The notes under the pieces: generated by a model | The model's input: the letters and a program-made list of their open reading frames with translations, nothing else | Database searches by the model: none | Told to the model about the DNA's origin: nothing | Source of the DNA: Lumbricus terrestris | Lineage: Eukaryota > Annelida > Clitellata > Crassiclitellata > Lumbricidae | NCBI GenBank assembly: GCA_949752735.1 | Contig: OX457044.1 | Location: 10,483,229 to 10,547,228, forward strand | Length of the DNA: 64,000 nt | Reading direction: 5' to 3' | Shown: in pieces, positions 1-11,365 of the stretch | Position numbering within the stretch: the stretch's first letter is position 1 | Layout of the letters: each line of letters starts with the position of its first letter | Program-made: the position numbers and the translations under genes

Positions 1-1902
1 GAGGACATCGAAGATGGAACCTTCGCGGACCTCGTTCAGCTGAGTCAGTTGTGGATGAACGGGAATCGGTTGAAGGACATTCCAGGTCGTCTTCCATCCG
101 GCGTCCAACGTCTTCTGCTCGACTCCAATCGGATACGAACCATAACGGATCGTTCGTTCGTCGGTCTGTCCCAGGTGCGGACTCTCTCCCTCATGGGCAA
201 TTCGATCGCTGGAATCGACGTCGGGACCTTCGACGTCCTTTCACAGTTGACATCTCTGGATCTAAGCGGAAATCGAATCCGGCGAATCGTTCCCGGCTCC
301 TTCCGCCGAAACACCCTGCTCCAGGTCCTCCATCTCTCCAAGAATCCACTCCATTCGCTCGACGCTGGAGCCTTCGAAGGACTCTCCAGACTGGACCAGC
401 TGACCGCGTCCTACATCCCACCATCATCTTCTTCCACCTCCTCGTCCTTCGTCCTTGACGCCTTAGCTGACCTTCCAAGACTTACCAGACTGGACCTCGA
501 AGGAAGCAATGACCTCATTCGTGCACTGATCACTTCCGGTCCTCGACTGCGTCCTCTGTTCATCGGTCTTCGTGAACTGAGCCTCGTCAAGTCCGACCTC
601 GTCTCTCTCCCACCAGACTTCCTCTCCTCTCTTCCGCAGCTCACTTCGTTTCGCGTCTCAAGCGACAGGTGGCACTGCGATCGATCGTTGCTATGGCTAC
701 GCGAATGGCTGGCGAATTCTTCCGTTGCCACGGGCGACAACAGATGCCTCAGTCCTCATCAGGTGACCGGTCGTCTGCTCACATCTTTGGCAGACGACGA
801 ATTCGCAGCACCTCGCATCACCACCACAACCGAGAAACGACACCAGCATTCCACCTACCACCTCCCCCTGGAAGAGACCTCCTTTTCCCAGGCAAATCCT
901 TCTGTAGCCATGGCAGCGGTTGTGACATCAGGTAAAGAAGTTGCGTCGTTGGGTGAGGTGGTCGAGCCAAGGACGAAGAGACCAAAGACACGGACCAAAG
1001 ACCCGCAATTCACCCATGCGAAGCCCCAGTGGATGACCACTGGTCTGGCGCCTTTGATCGATACGGATAACACAGACTCAATTCCAGTCACTCCGGAGGT
1101 GCCAGTGACTGCGGATACTAATACAGCCGGTCCATGGGTGAACGTGAAGTCCGCAGTCACTTCCCCAGTCAGTCCAACGAGACCGACCCCATTCCTCCCC
1201 TCACCCTACTCTGGACACGATCACTCAAACGTATCCTTCAGATTTCTCCTCTCCAACAAGACTGGATACATTCGAACTCCGACCGGAAATGACGCATCAA
1301 ACAACGTCACATCCGCCGACCACGTCGACAATGACGTCATCGTACCAGCGAAGGACGCGTTGAGCTTCGATGCGATGGTTGCTATGGGAACCGTGGCTGG
1401 TACCTTGGTTACGGCCGTCGTCATGGTAGCCGTTATCGTTCATCTGTGTCGAAAGGAGAAAGGGAGCGTCGAGCCCCCCACCGCCGCCGTCACCTCCTCA
1501 CGGGGGCAGCAGCAGCAGAAGAAGACAGCCCAGGTGGGGCAGGGGCAAGGGCAGGAGGAAGGGGAGGTCGTCTACTGCACCCCTGACCTTTACGCGGACG
1601 CAGAGAGCGCCCATCGGACCGCAACGAGCCCCAGAGGGAGAGAGCCCCATGCAGGGTCAGGCAGCAGGGACAGGACGCTCGGTAGCAACCGAGACAGTCG
1701 GGCTTCTGGGTCGAGCAGACACTCGACGAGAGGAGACGCTGATTGGCCGAGCGCAGGTCACGTGGCCCGGATGTCTACGGCGAGCAGCAAAGCATGCTGG
1801 GATGCTTCGGCTTCGTCGGAGGCGACGAGTCTCATGGGATTGCACAGCGGCGCTGCGGCAGACGGTACGCAGATGCGCGTCTACAAGTGGGAGGAGCTTT
1901 AG
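1..1902 (+). CDS. Leucine-rich-repeat type I transmembrane protein, 5' part missing
   Basis: The frame is open from base 1, so the start codon and any signal peptide lie left of the window; 633 residues are visible with no intron. Residues 1 to about 215 are extracellular LRRs with the LxxLxLxxNxI pattern. An LRRCT-like cap follows (WHCDRSLLWLREWL, residues 224-237, to about 270). Then comes a long Ser/Thr/Pro-rich stalk with N-glycosylation sequons, one hydrophobic helix at about 458-482, a basic stop-transfer (CRKEKG), and a roughly 150-residue cytoplasmic tail rich in Ser, Gly and Arg with closely spaced tyrosines (VVYCTPDLYADAE) that could recruit signalling proteins. Oddity: the cap has only Cys226 and Cys249; the positions where LRRCT domains usually have their second and fourth Cys are Arg228 and Ala269. 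The role is probably adhesion or receptor signalling; no specific orthologue is recognised. Confidence 0.88.
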   Translation, partial: EDIEDGTFADLVQLSQLWMNGNRLKDIPGRLPSGVQRLLLDSNRIRTITDRSFVGLSQVRTLSLMGNSIAGIDVGTFDVLSQLTSLDLSGNRIRRIVPGSFRRNTLLQVLHLSKNPLHSLDAGAFEGLSRLDQLTASYIPPSSSSTSSSFVLDALADLPRLTRLDLEGSNDLIRALITSGPRLRPLFIGLRELSLVKSDLVSLPPDFLSSLPQLTSFRVSSDRWHCDRSLLWLREWLANSSVATGDNRCLSPHQVTGRLLTSLADDEFAAPRITTTTEKRHQHSTYHLPLEETSFSQANPSVAMAAVVTSGKEVASLGEVVEPRTKRPKTRTKDPQFTHAKPQWMTTGLAPLIDTDNTDSIPVTPEVPVTADTNTAGPWVNVKSAVTSPVSPTRPTPFLPSPYSGHDHSNVSFRFLLSNKTGYIRTPTGNDASNNVTSADHVDNDVIVPAKDALSFDAMVAMGTVAGTLVTAVVMVAVIVHLCRKEKGSVEPPTAAVTSSRGQQQQKKTAQVGQGQGQEEGEVVYCTPDLYADAESAHRTATSPRGREPHAGSGSRDRTLGSNRDSRASGSSRHSTRGDADWPSAGHVARMSTASSKACWDASASSEATSLMGLHSGAAADGTQMRVYKWEEL

Positions 1903-2520
1903 TTAGCTGCCATGGAAACAGAGAAGTGGGAGAACGACGGAGGCGCTTTGTGACGTCATTACCGAATGTGGGAAGAGGTAGAAGAAGAAGATTGGATGCC
2001 CGGATGAATGTTTACACTCATTGAATTGCGCCCTGGTGGCCGTAAAAGCGGACGAGACGAAATGGCGTTGCTCGAGCAGATGCAGCGAATCGAAAGATTG
2101 CCATGATATGTGGCATCGGTCACATTTCGACGCCAGTGATAAAAGGACTGATATAGACACACGACACACATACACATAAACACACACAGAAAAAGAGGGG
2201 GAGAGAGAGGTCAAGTGAGAAAGAGAGAGACAGACAGATAGACAGACAGAAACAAAGAGAGACAGAGACAAAGATACAGACAGAGGGAGAGAAGGAGAGA
2301 CAGACAGAGTGGAAGGCAGAGCTATAGAGACAGAGCAGAGACAGACAGACAGAAACAGAGACAGAGACAGACAGAGAGACAAAGTCATAGACGTAAAACA
2401 ATACGCAAAGACATTAAAAATGCGCACTGACCCGTAGCGCGTCAAAGAAGCTGCAGGTACAAACTTGGTACATGTATAATGTGTATAGGAGAAGAACCAT
2501 AATTATTAATAAAAAAATAT
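1903..2520 (+). other. Probable 3' UTR of the LRR gene with GA-rich microsatellite
   Basis: No ORF continues after the TAG at 1900-1902. Bases 2187-2397 are an imperfect GAGA/CAGA purine tract; reading frames through it are artefacts of the repeat. A canonical AATAAA lies at 2508-2513, about 600 bases after the stop, and is the most likely cleavage signal for the LRR transcript. Confidence 0.55.
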
Positions 2521-3120
2521 AGGCTAATGGCCTATTTCAAAGATTGCGCTATATGCAGACCCGCTAAGTTTCAGCACCGAATGAAAATACTAACTGACAG
2601 AAACGATATAAATGCCGAGCATGATACTATATCATATTTGCCATAACAGCTCTCATCCGAAACCGAAACTGATTTGGCTAGAAATCAAAATTTCATTATA
2701 TTTTGCACTCCAGACTATATAGCCGCACACATCAAGAAGTTTTCTTATGACATTTTCTTCATAAATTCCTGGTCAGGGTATAAGCAAGGTCGTCCTATTG
2801 TGCAATCTAATCTTATCTAATACAACTAACTTAGTAATAGGCCTATCATTGTCAGTAGCATCAGCTTCATTATTTGTCTAATAAAAGTCTGAGTCGACCT
2901 TTCAAATGGTTTTGCTGGAAGTGAATCTGACGTCTCTGCTAATCCTTATACGGTTACTCTAAAGTACCGTCAACTGCTACACTACAGTGCCAAAGACACG
3001 AGACAAATGTCAGCTTGAATCGGAGCAATCAATCATAAATTATTTACCCAATTTTTCTTATTTGCCATCGTCACATTGACCCACTTCTCACGCCCATAGC
3101 AAGTACACCATAGCACATGT

Positions 3121-3122
<2 letters not shown>

Positions 3123-3192
<70 letters not shown>
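3123..3192. repeat. (TA)n microsatellite
   Basis: About 35 TA dinucleotides with one phase slip near 3159, flanked by ATACAT. Self-complementary and likely to form a cruciform or vary in length. Confidence 0.95.
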
Positions 3193-3196
<4 letters not shown>

Positions 3197-5242
3197 CATA
3201 GCGTGCCTGATTTATGGCTTCACACGATTCACAGACCAATTCCAGTCCATGCAGAACCGTGCAAGCGATGTCTTTCCACAGCAGCTATAAATATTATATA
3301 GTCTCTCAAAGTAATATTTGCATTTCCTTCGCCTATTATCCACCTGTCCATCGCAGCCTTTTGTCCGCTCATATTAATCTATCGAGGTAACAGAAGTCAT
3401 CTGTGAACTCCAACCTCTTCTCATCGATCAAGCCTCGGTGTATAGACGCGCACACGCCTGTCTTCCTTTTCCGCTTCTTGTCCTTCTGAGTCAAAACATT
3501 TGACTCAAAATGGTCGTTCGTTGGAGCAGTTATAAGGATCTTCTGCGGACTAATCTTACATGCATGAACAACCCTTTTGACTCAACGCAACGCTGTTGAA
3601 TAAGCTGGTGATCAGTTCTTGGCTTTCGAGTGATGGCGCTCTAGAAGTTAGGAGATCGCGAACGCAGAAAGTAAACCGACGCCACCGACGTATTCGCGCT
3701 TCCTCGGAAATGGTTAGCATGCTGCCTATAGGCCTATGCATGTATACACACGTATACATGTCATTGTATACACTGTGTAGTGTGTATAGGGACCTTGAAC
3801 AAGTCGTCTGCTCAAAATAGCATTTCCTCAGTGACCAAAGTGACAAGTTCAAGGTAACTACTCAGGAGCGCTCCAAGTTCAACCCCACTCGAATAGAATA
3901 GTCTTAAAAATAGGCTAGTCTTAAGAACAGCGAGAAATGAAGCAGAAAGTCCAATCTAGTATTTGACGAAAAATAACAGGGAGCTCATTCCAGGTAGCAT
4001 TGCCAGCAAAATAGGCCTACAATATGTAGGGTCTATAATTGATCACATTTTAATTAATATATTTTATGTATACCACCAGCGGCGACTTCACTCGGCGCAT
4101 GCACTGTTGCACAACTGAACGGACGACAGACGGCATGCTGCAGAAATGGCACTCTTGCTTTCAAAATACTTTTGCATTACAATGAGAGAGACGATTTTCG
4201 ATGGGACCCTGCATACACGAACTGTTTTATCGCATGGCACGAGGGAAGCTGGTCATATTTCTGGGTGCATATCGCTCTGGTAATCCAACATTTCAATATA
4301 TCATCGCTTCTTCTTTTTGCAAGACTCTTTCCTTGCATGCAGTCAGAGATTGAACTGCTCAGTCATTGTTGGTCTCCGTGGAGAAAGTGTCAGATTGCAA
4401 TCGAGTCTGGTAATATAATTTATACGCCAGTTCATATATTACATAAAGTATCAGTTTTTGTAATAAGTCTACTCTATGTAACAGACCCTCAGGCTATTAC
4501 GCAATATGATGTATAATTATGTAGTGACTTATTGAACACATTTGCATGGACTATAAGTATAGGCATACATGGTGAATTAGTGTCTGTATATTATAGGCTA
4601 TTATTTTTTAAGATATGCCTATGTGGGTTGGTTAATAGACTGAATCGAACCGCTAGCGCTTCTGAATCGCAGAGTCCATGGCGCTCAATAATAATTTTAT
4701 ATTAAGTTTATATGTTGCACAGATTACAATCACAAAATAATTACATGCAATTAGCGGTCAGAGATAACTATGCATGCAGGACGAGTAGACTTCATTATTC
4801 TGCACAGCATCATAGAATTAAACTTAATTTAATTGCAAGCTGTTCATAGATGGGACACTTAAGTAACAATGAAGCTGCTAATACGGCAGAGTGAGATGGC
4901 AGTGTTCCCTTTACAATGCAGACTGCAGTTGCAATGCTACTCTTGCTACATTTAAAACTGTCATCGCAGAGTTGGGCGCTATATCAGTCTTGTATATCCG
5001 CTGGTACGAACGTATCGCTATTAAGCCTAAACGCACAAATTTGGAGATCAACTAACACACTACAACAGAACATATCACGTAAAAGAATACAGCTAAACAC
5101 AATGCAACATAAAACAACACATGATGCGGACTATAGGCTTACGCAGAAAAAGAAATTTATGTTCGGATACGATCGTCGTATTCAATAAGTTCTTTTATCA
5201 CACCTCTGGTATAGTTCAATGCAGTCGCACCTTATACTACAT

Positions 5243-5416
5243 CACCCCACCCCAGTGTGTGATTTGTCAAAAAAGAAGTGTGGGGGTCGGCTTAATGTCC
5301 TTGTTTTGGGGGGGGGCCAAAATACGCCGCGGCGACTGCGGAGCATATCCGACTAGGGGGCCTGGGGGAGCGTCGTAAGCTCCCCCAGCGGGGTCCGGGG
5401 CGGAGCCCCGGCCGCT
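5243..5416. repeat. GC-rich patch with two adjacent perfect hairpins
   Basis: Inside AT-rich DNA lies a G-run followed by CTGGGGGAGC-GTCGTA-GCTCCCCCAG style pairing near 5361-5386. Immediately after it comes a second stem, CCGGGGCGGAGCCCCGG, around 5396-5412. This looks like a fragment of a GC-rich interspersed repeat. A related GTGTGGGGGTCGG segment occurs in the patch at 6490-6660. Confidence 0.55.
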
Positions 5417-6489
5417 ATTGATTTGGTGCAATCCAAAGCAAAATCTTCTATTGAAAGTGAATTGAATGAATTGAATAATATCACCTTTTTAAAGATCAGT
5501 TAACATGTTATTTATGTTAAAGGGTTTGAAGTTTTTCTGTTCGTTAACCCAGTAGTTTTCAAGTTTAATTAACTTGTCATTAGCAACTTTCATTGTAAAC
5601 AAACACAGTACTGCATAAACTCGCTCTAAATTAGAAGTAAAATAATACAAAAACCACTCCCAATTGGACTTAAAATATGAGAAAAATAACAAAGTCCAAT
5701 TGAAATTTTTGTTTTACTTTTTTTTGGTTTAACATGGAAAACACATAAACATGGAGCAAAGACATATGGGTATTCATTTATAGTTTACAATTGTTTCAGG
5801 ACACTCTCTCAAACTTAAAAAGTTATATGTGTAATGCGCTTCCGGAAGTTAAACGTTCCTAATCCGATAAACCTGTACTACACTTCGGTCAGCTGCAGCG
5901 GTGGTCACTCGTTGGTTTCAGGGCTGACCGCCTCAGCCGGGCTAGTAACCGTTGGACTGGTCTAGTATTTAAAATAATTGTTAAAAATATAGCGCAGTCT
6001 ATTTCATTGACGTCATTGGATGAAACGAGGTGAATTGATTTAAGTTTGCTGCTTGCATCAATATTAAACACACTCTTTCAGAAACCTCAACCGATCTAAT
6101 CTGTAGCCTACTGTAGTCTGTAGGCCTACATTTAAGTAGGCCTAAGTTAGGCTATGTAAATTTTAACAGTGACTTACAGCCTTTTTCATCCAGATTTGAC
6201 TAGCATTCAGAAATCATGAAAAGAAATACAATCATCTATTATCGCTCAGTTTTGTTGTTTTTGTTGTTTGTTTCTTCTTCTTTAGAGCCTCACAATCTTT
6301 GAACAGTATGCCTAAACGTTAAGGCTTCCACAGTTTCTGAAATTTGATCATTTGGGAAATTGTGTCACTGTCACGGGAGTCGACGGGACCGGACAACGTC
6401 ACAACAGTACAACTTGAAACTTTGTGTCAACTGTGACCTGTCAAGTGTTGAACGAATGAGGAAATGAAACAAATAAGTCCTACTAACTG

Positions 6490-6665
6490 CTTGCAGTCCC
6501 CCTCTTGTGGCACTGGCCGCCCGCACTGCCAAAAGAGGGGGTCGAAATTGGACCCCACACCTTTTTTTTGGAGGTGGAAGTGTGGGGGTCGGGCCATAGC
6601 AAAGAGGGGGTCCGACCCCCCAACCCCCCCGGCAAATCACACTCTGCCCCACCCCGTCATGCAGG
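6490..6665. repeat. GC-rich interspersed repeat with internal inverted repeats
   Basis: G/C homopolymer runs and mirrored GGGGGTCGG / CCGACCCCC words. It ends just before the left edge of segmental-duplication copy A. The motif CAGAGTGTGATTTG (read on the minus strand near 6645) resembles CAGTGTGTGATTTG near 5252 in inverted orientation, so the two patches may be ends or copies of one element. Confidence 0.4.
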
Positions 6666-7121
6666 GCGTCCTGTATGACCGTAGGCCTATATTTCCAATG
6701 TCATCGAGTGCCACTGTTCGTAATTAAGTATGATAGTTACCCAAAATGATTTAATTTGATTTATTCTCGGCAGTGGGATTATCTAGTTCCCGGGTTCTGG
6801 GTATAGAGCAGCTAGAGCAGCTAACTTTCTGGCATGTGCACTATCATTTCTTGCCAAATATCAGCACAATATAGCAGACTTTTTCAAAACAAAACGCTCG
6901 AGACAAAGAAAAAGGCAGTTGTTTTTCTAAGTTACCTGAATTATGTACACAAATTCTCAATGTATAATTATTTCAGGCAGAGTTGGTAGTTCAATGCAGT
7001 TCTTTGAAAACTAAAATTAATAATAGCTATAGACTTGGTTACGAAATTCCACGAGATGTTGAAACTAGGATTATATAATAAAAATTAAATGTCCATTGTT
7101 AGTACCATCCTCTCGAGTGAT

Positions 7122-10100
7122 TCATTGTTCTCCTAAATGGAAGATAGAGAGAACATCATTCTGAAAGTTCTCATCAGTTGAGAGGCGTATTGCCTCATGT
7201 CTTTCTCTGTCGTAGTGCCAAGTGTCGAAAGACCCAGGTTGACGGTCCTTATCCGGACGCATAACAGCGCTTTTCAACGCGTTAAATTCCGGGTCTAAAA
7301 CATCGATTCTGCTTTCAAAGCATACGAAAGTTCTATCATAAGCATCGACGAAGCTCCCGTGAACAATTTCCGAGGGGGTTAAAGATTGATGTTGGTGCAC
7401 AATTCTCCCAGTCGTATCGAGCTCAATCATATCCTGCAGGTCAGATGGGAGTCTACGGGATTGCACCACAAGGTTTCCGTTTGATTTCTGCACGACATTG
7501 TTCACTTTTCTGAACCCATAGACATTGGCAGACAGGACTACTTTATGGCGCAACGATCCACTCGAGTTATACACGGCTATCTCGACAGGAAACGAAACGA
7601 TTATGTTTCCATTCGCGGAAACGTTCATACATGAACAGGACTGAAGCAGATTGCCAATCAATGGTGGTGAGATGTTAAACTGGCGGTCATCTTTCGTTAG
7701 GCGTACGATTACATGGGCTTCCGGTTCCGCTACGAGTACATACACACAGTTTGAGACGTTGCAAGCTTCTATGCACTCTGCCTCAATGGCCTCCAATGGA
7801 ATGACTGCTTTTGGTTCAGTCAAGTTGGTGCGGTCGTAGACGTTGATGAAATCCGCCTCTTCAACTCCGCCGAATATAAGGATTTCATCCTTCAGTGTAG
7901 TCACATTGTAGGCGGTAAACGGGATGGAAGCAGTATGGCGGATTTCCAAACGGATCTCTTTCCCAGCTTGAAAAATGATAATCTATTATGTATTTTACGA
8001 AAACTGATGGCACACATTACGAATTTTTAATCAAAGTACATAAATGAATGAGTATTATATGTGCCATTGAAATAGATAACAAAACAGCTCATAAGCAATT
8101 AAACTGAAACGCAACAAGCACTTGAATCGCTAAAACTATACAGTGTAGGCCTACCGTGTGTGCATGTAGGCCTTAGCATTTAAATTATTTGTTTGGCACA
8201 GCGTAATCATATTGATCAATCCGACTTCTACTTTTGCAAGAATCCTTTCCATCAATCCAACTTCCATTTAGGCAAGACTTCGTGTCATCAATACAGCTCC
8301 TAAAGATTTCGTATGCACGAAGAAATAAACTATTAATTAATTTCATACACTTACCAGTGACGTTTGGTTTTCTGTGATAGTCGTTGATCGTAAAAAGGAA
8401 GCCGAGCCATTTGGAACAGAAAGCTCCAAGTCCACCCCAAGAACTTCGAGGTCTGATCAGCTGGTAACAGTTAAGACATCACCTTGTTTGTAATGCTTCA
8501 TAAAAGAACGTCTCAGACTAAAGTCAATAAATAGACAGAGGGTCAGTCGAGTCATTTAAGCTATAGCAGTTGAAATGGGGTAGTCTACACCTTTAATTAG
8601 CCAACACTAATTAATAGGTGATGATAATAACATTATTAGTAATAGGTTGCACTAATCAAGAAACATTAACAAAATTTTGTCATCCTCATTTAAACAAGAA
8701 CGAACTAGTGCAGCGACATAGAGTTTGCCTATATTTTTTATATCCTTTACTTAGTATTTATATCGGTATGCTTAGTGTCCTTTGAATAACATAGGCCTAT
8801 TTAGATCATTTTATTTGACCCTTTTGTCTTGGTACTATGCCGCTATACTGCCATTATGTGGCAAATAAAGATTGATACATACATGTAATCCAATTATGAG
8901 ACTGCATGCCTACTTCTATCATGTCATATAAGTCTATTAGGTCCTACCGTCCTAAATTGTTTCGTTTTTATAAACAGCATAAAGCCCTATTTCTCGCGAT
9001 TGCTTATTAATTTTTTGGTTATCACAAGTCTTTCCGAATATTTTAAAACCAATTCCATAGATCAAAAGATCATACCGGAAGCCATGATGACAGAATCGCA
9101 AACAGAACCTTAACCATGCATAATTTAGGATTACTGAACCCCGTTTTACTATACGGACAAGGCCGGATACAGGAATTTTCGAAGAGGGGGGCCAAAATGT
9201 TCGGTCTTCTTGGTGGGACAGGGGATTTTCGTGTTATTCGTCGCCGAGAAAACTGATGACTTTTTTTTAGTCATTTGTCCAAATTTTCAGGAAAAAGATA
9301 CCATTTCATCCGCCAAAAAGTTGATGACTTTTTTAGTATTATATTAATGGCTTGTTGAAACCAAATGGGGGGGGGTCACGTCCCATGCAATTTTTAAATG
9401 GGGGATGGGGGCAATGGCCATTTTGGCCTCCCTGGATCCGCCCCTGTATATGGACAACGAAAGAAAACTGCATGCATAGATATCTAAAACCACACTCTCG
9501 CTCTAGTTCTAAACTTTACTTCATTTTACTTTTAAAACCAATTAAGATTGCACCTATTAGCCTACAGGTCTCTAGGCCTACTATAGATAGGCCTATTTCC
9601 AACCGCGGGCGTCGAATCTGACATCTTCTTTCATGTACAAAGAAATATATTACAAATAGAAAAGCAATGAATAGGTCTATGGCAGACACATATACTATAC
9701 AATTATTTATTCGATAGACTTCACGACTATGTTTTTCAATCCATAGCTTACAGGTTTCTCACTCCAAGCAAGTCTTGCACGTTTCGATTTGTTCCCTTGT
9801 TGAGACGGTTGAGGGCCTTGAGGCGGTGCTACAAGAGAATTATACAACAATCACATCCATATAATTATAATTATCTGCCTCAATAATTGCAAAGAATAAT
9901 TATTCAGCATTATGTGGCTATAGCCTATAGTACAGGTCTAAGTGTTGACCGTTGCTTGTGCTTTCGCATAACTGAGCGAATTACATATTATTGCCCATAG
10001 GCCTGAACGTGGATTTAATAGCCCATATATGGCACCAATAAGTGTTTGTTCATCACAGCCTGTGACAAAAGCGGGATTGATTAAACGACTTCTTGCTGGA

Positions 10101-10634
10101 TCGGTGAGAATGATTCTTGCCAACGTAGAAGTTCGACTGATTAAAAGTAATAATGCTGCAACGAGCGAATCATTTCCGACGCTAAAATTATGCTACACGT
10201 TTACCTAGAACTGCAGTAATCATTTGTAAGTTTTATATGCATTAACACCAAACTTCTGGTAACGAGTATGAGAAAAGCTCACACAATTCACGCTTGCAGC
10301 AGAGGTAAAATTACTAATCCAGAGGCGCAAACCCAGACTGAAATCTGGCGATTAATCTACAACCGATCGCCTATAATACTATTTGCCGCCATTTGCTAAT
10401 ATTTGAATATTATATCAAAGTGGGTGATCTGAAATTCGCAGCGCTGGACCGGCTGAATTCACTAGTTTTTAGACACCACTGCCACCTAGCCTACTAAGCA
10501 TTAGCCTACCAGGCTAGTGGCTAAAAATGAAAACTTCAGTGTAAAAACTTACGGTCTGGGCCTCCGTATGATACTGATACGTCGTTTGATTCCGTGTGAT
10601 CACTCACTTCATCCCACAAGCGTTTCTTCGACAT
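7122..10634 (-). CDS. Beta-propeller-like protein, gene A (4 exons, 369 aa)
   Basis: CDS is complement(7122..7966, 8355..8460, 9752..9828, 10553..10634), 1,110 nt with phases that close exactly. The start ATG at 10634 gives MSKKRLWDEV; donors are GTAAGT or GTAAGC and each acceptor ends in AG. The N-terminal 52 residues are charged, Pro/Gln-rich and contain a basic KSKRAR stretch. Exon 3 encodes a short aromatic segment. Exon 4 (about 280 residues) shows repeating beta-strand blades such as INVYDRTNLTEPKAVIPLE, CNVSNCVYVLV and DAYDRTFVCF, resembling the NHL/YVTN-like propeller families expanded in many marine invertebrates. There is no clear signal peptide despite several NxS/T sequons. Function unknown. 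A tandem paralogue (gene B) lies upstream on the same strand. Confidence 0.82.
9158..9446. mobile_element. hAT-like miniature element, 289 bp, in intron 2 of gene A
   Basis: The left end (CAAGGCCGGATACAGG) and right end (CCTGGATCCGCCCCTG) form imperfect terminal inverted repeats. Flanking 8-mers TATACGGA (9150-9157) and TATATGGA (9447-9454) match at 7 of 8, as expected for a hAT target duplication. It is non-coding, with G-runs near both ends, and absent from the matching place in copy B. Confidence 0.72.
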
Positions 10635-11145
10635 GGCTGCGTAGCCTATAATTATATGGGCAGCTATGGGTTCTGCCGAAGAACAAACGCCGCCTAAACT
10701 TCGACAATCACTATGAAGCGGAAATCTATTTAATTACTGGTAAAAGCTGAGCAGATCGATAAAGAGAATAGCAAAAGTGCAACTAAGAAGTAAACATGCC
10801 AGGAATTAACTAAAAATATAATTAAACTTGTGTTAGCTTGGTGTTAAAGTTGGAAACCTAAAGAATCGTCTAAAAACGAATGCGTCTCGACATGGTCTTG
10901 AAACTGTCTTATGACGTCACATAATGGACGGGTAAACGTGAGTTCATAACATAGATAATTATAATCATTTTGATTTTTATTGCTGTTGTAATAAGTAAGT
11001 AGGCTAAGCAAAGCAAGTAAGTATATTCTTTAAAATAATCGGCTGCAAAACTCTTGTGAACAAGTATCATATATTTTATAAAAATTCACATAGGACATCC
11101 AAAACTATCAACAAAAAAGTAATTAGTATGTACATAGTATATTTT

Positions 11146-11365
11146 GTGGGGCGGGTGGTGCAGCGGATATCTTCGTCGCCTTGCAGCCGAAGGGCTGCAG
11201 GTTCGAATCCACCTCAAGTCGCCGCGTGGGGACCTTGGGCAAGTCCTTACTCGCAATTGCTCAGCGCTTCGGCGTGAAACTCCGATGCAGTGCATGTCTT
11301 CTCTGTAGTCGGGAGAGCGTCTGAGTAGGGAGCTTGAAGGGGCGCTATAACAAATGCACATGCAG
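11146..11365 (+). mobile_element. tRNA-derived SINE, near full length
   Basis: The head has pol III A-box-like (GGTGGTGCAGCGG) and B-box (GGTTCGAATCC) sequences. The body contains ACCTTGGGCAAGTCCTTAC and ends in a GGGGCGCTATAACAAATGC tail. The same family recurs at 34278, 34500, 36721, 41896 (reverse), 44037, 46582 and 50592. No equivalent is seen in duplication copy B. Confidence 0.85.

Larger units (their letters stand above)
2521..6660. other. AT-rich intergenic DNA, no supported gene
   Basis: About 4 kb with only short frames and no recognisable domains. The palindrome TAGGCCTA recurs here and through the next 25 kb. Contained repeats are listed separately (TA tract at 3123, GC-rich patches near 5240 and 6490). 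The 114-codon frame at 4172-4516 has no family resemblance. Confidence 0.6.

Noticed and set aside
1903..2445. 180-codon minus-strand Ser/Leu-rich frame
   Set aside because: Translation of the GA/CA microsatellite in the LRR gene's 3' region.
4172..4516. 114-codon frame as a small secreted or membrane protein
   Set aside because: No signal peptide or domain; composition matches surrounding AT-rich DNA.
11150..11220. tRNA gene
   Set aside because: A- and B-box sequences are present, but the sequence does not fold into a full cloverleaf and the same text recurs with a SINE body and tail at many sites.
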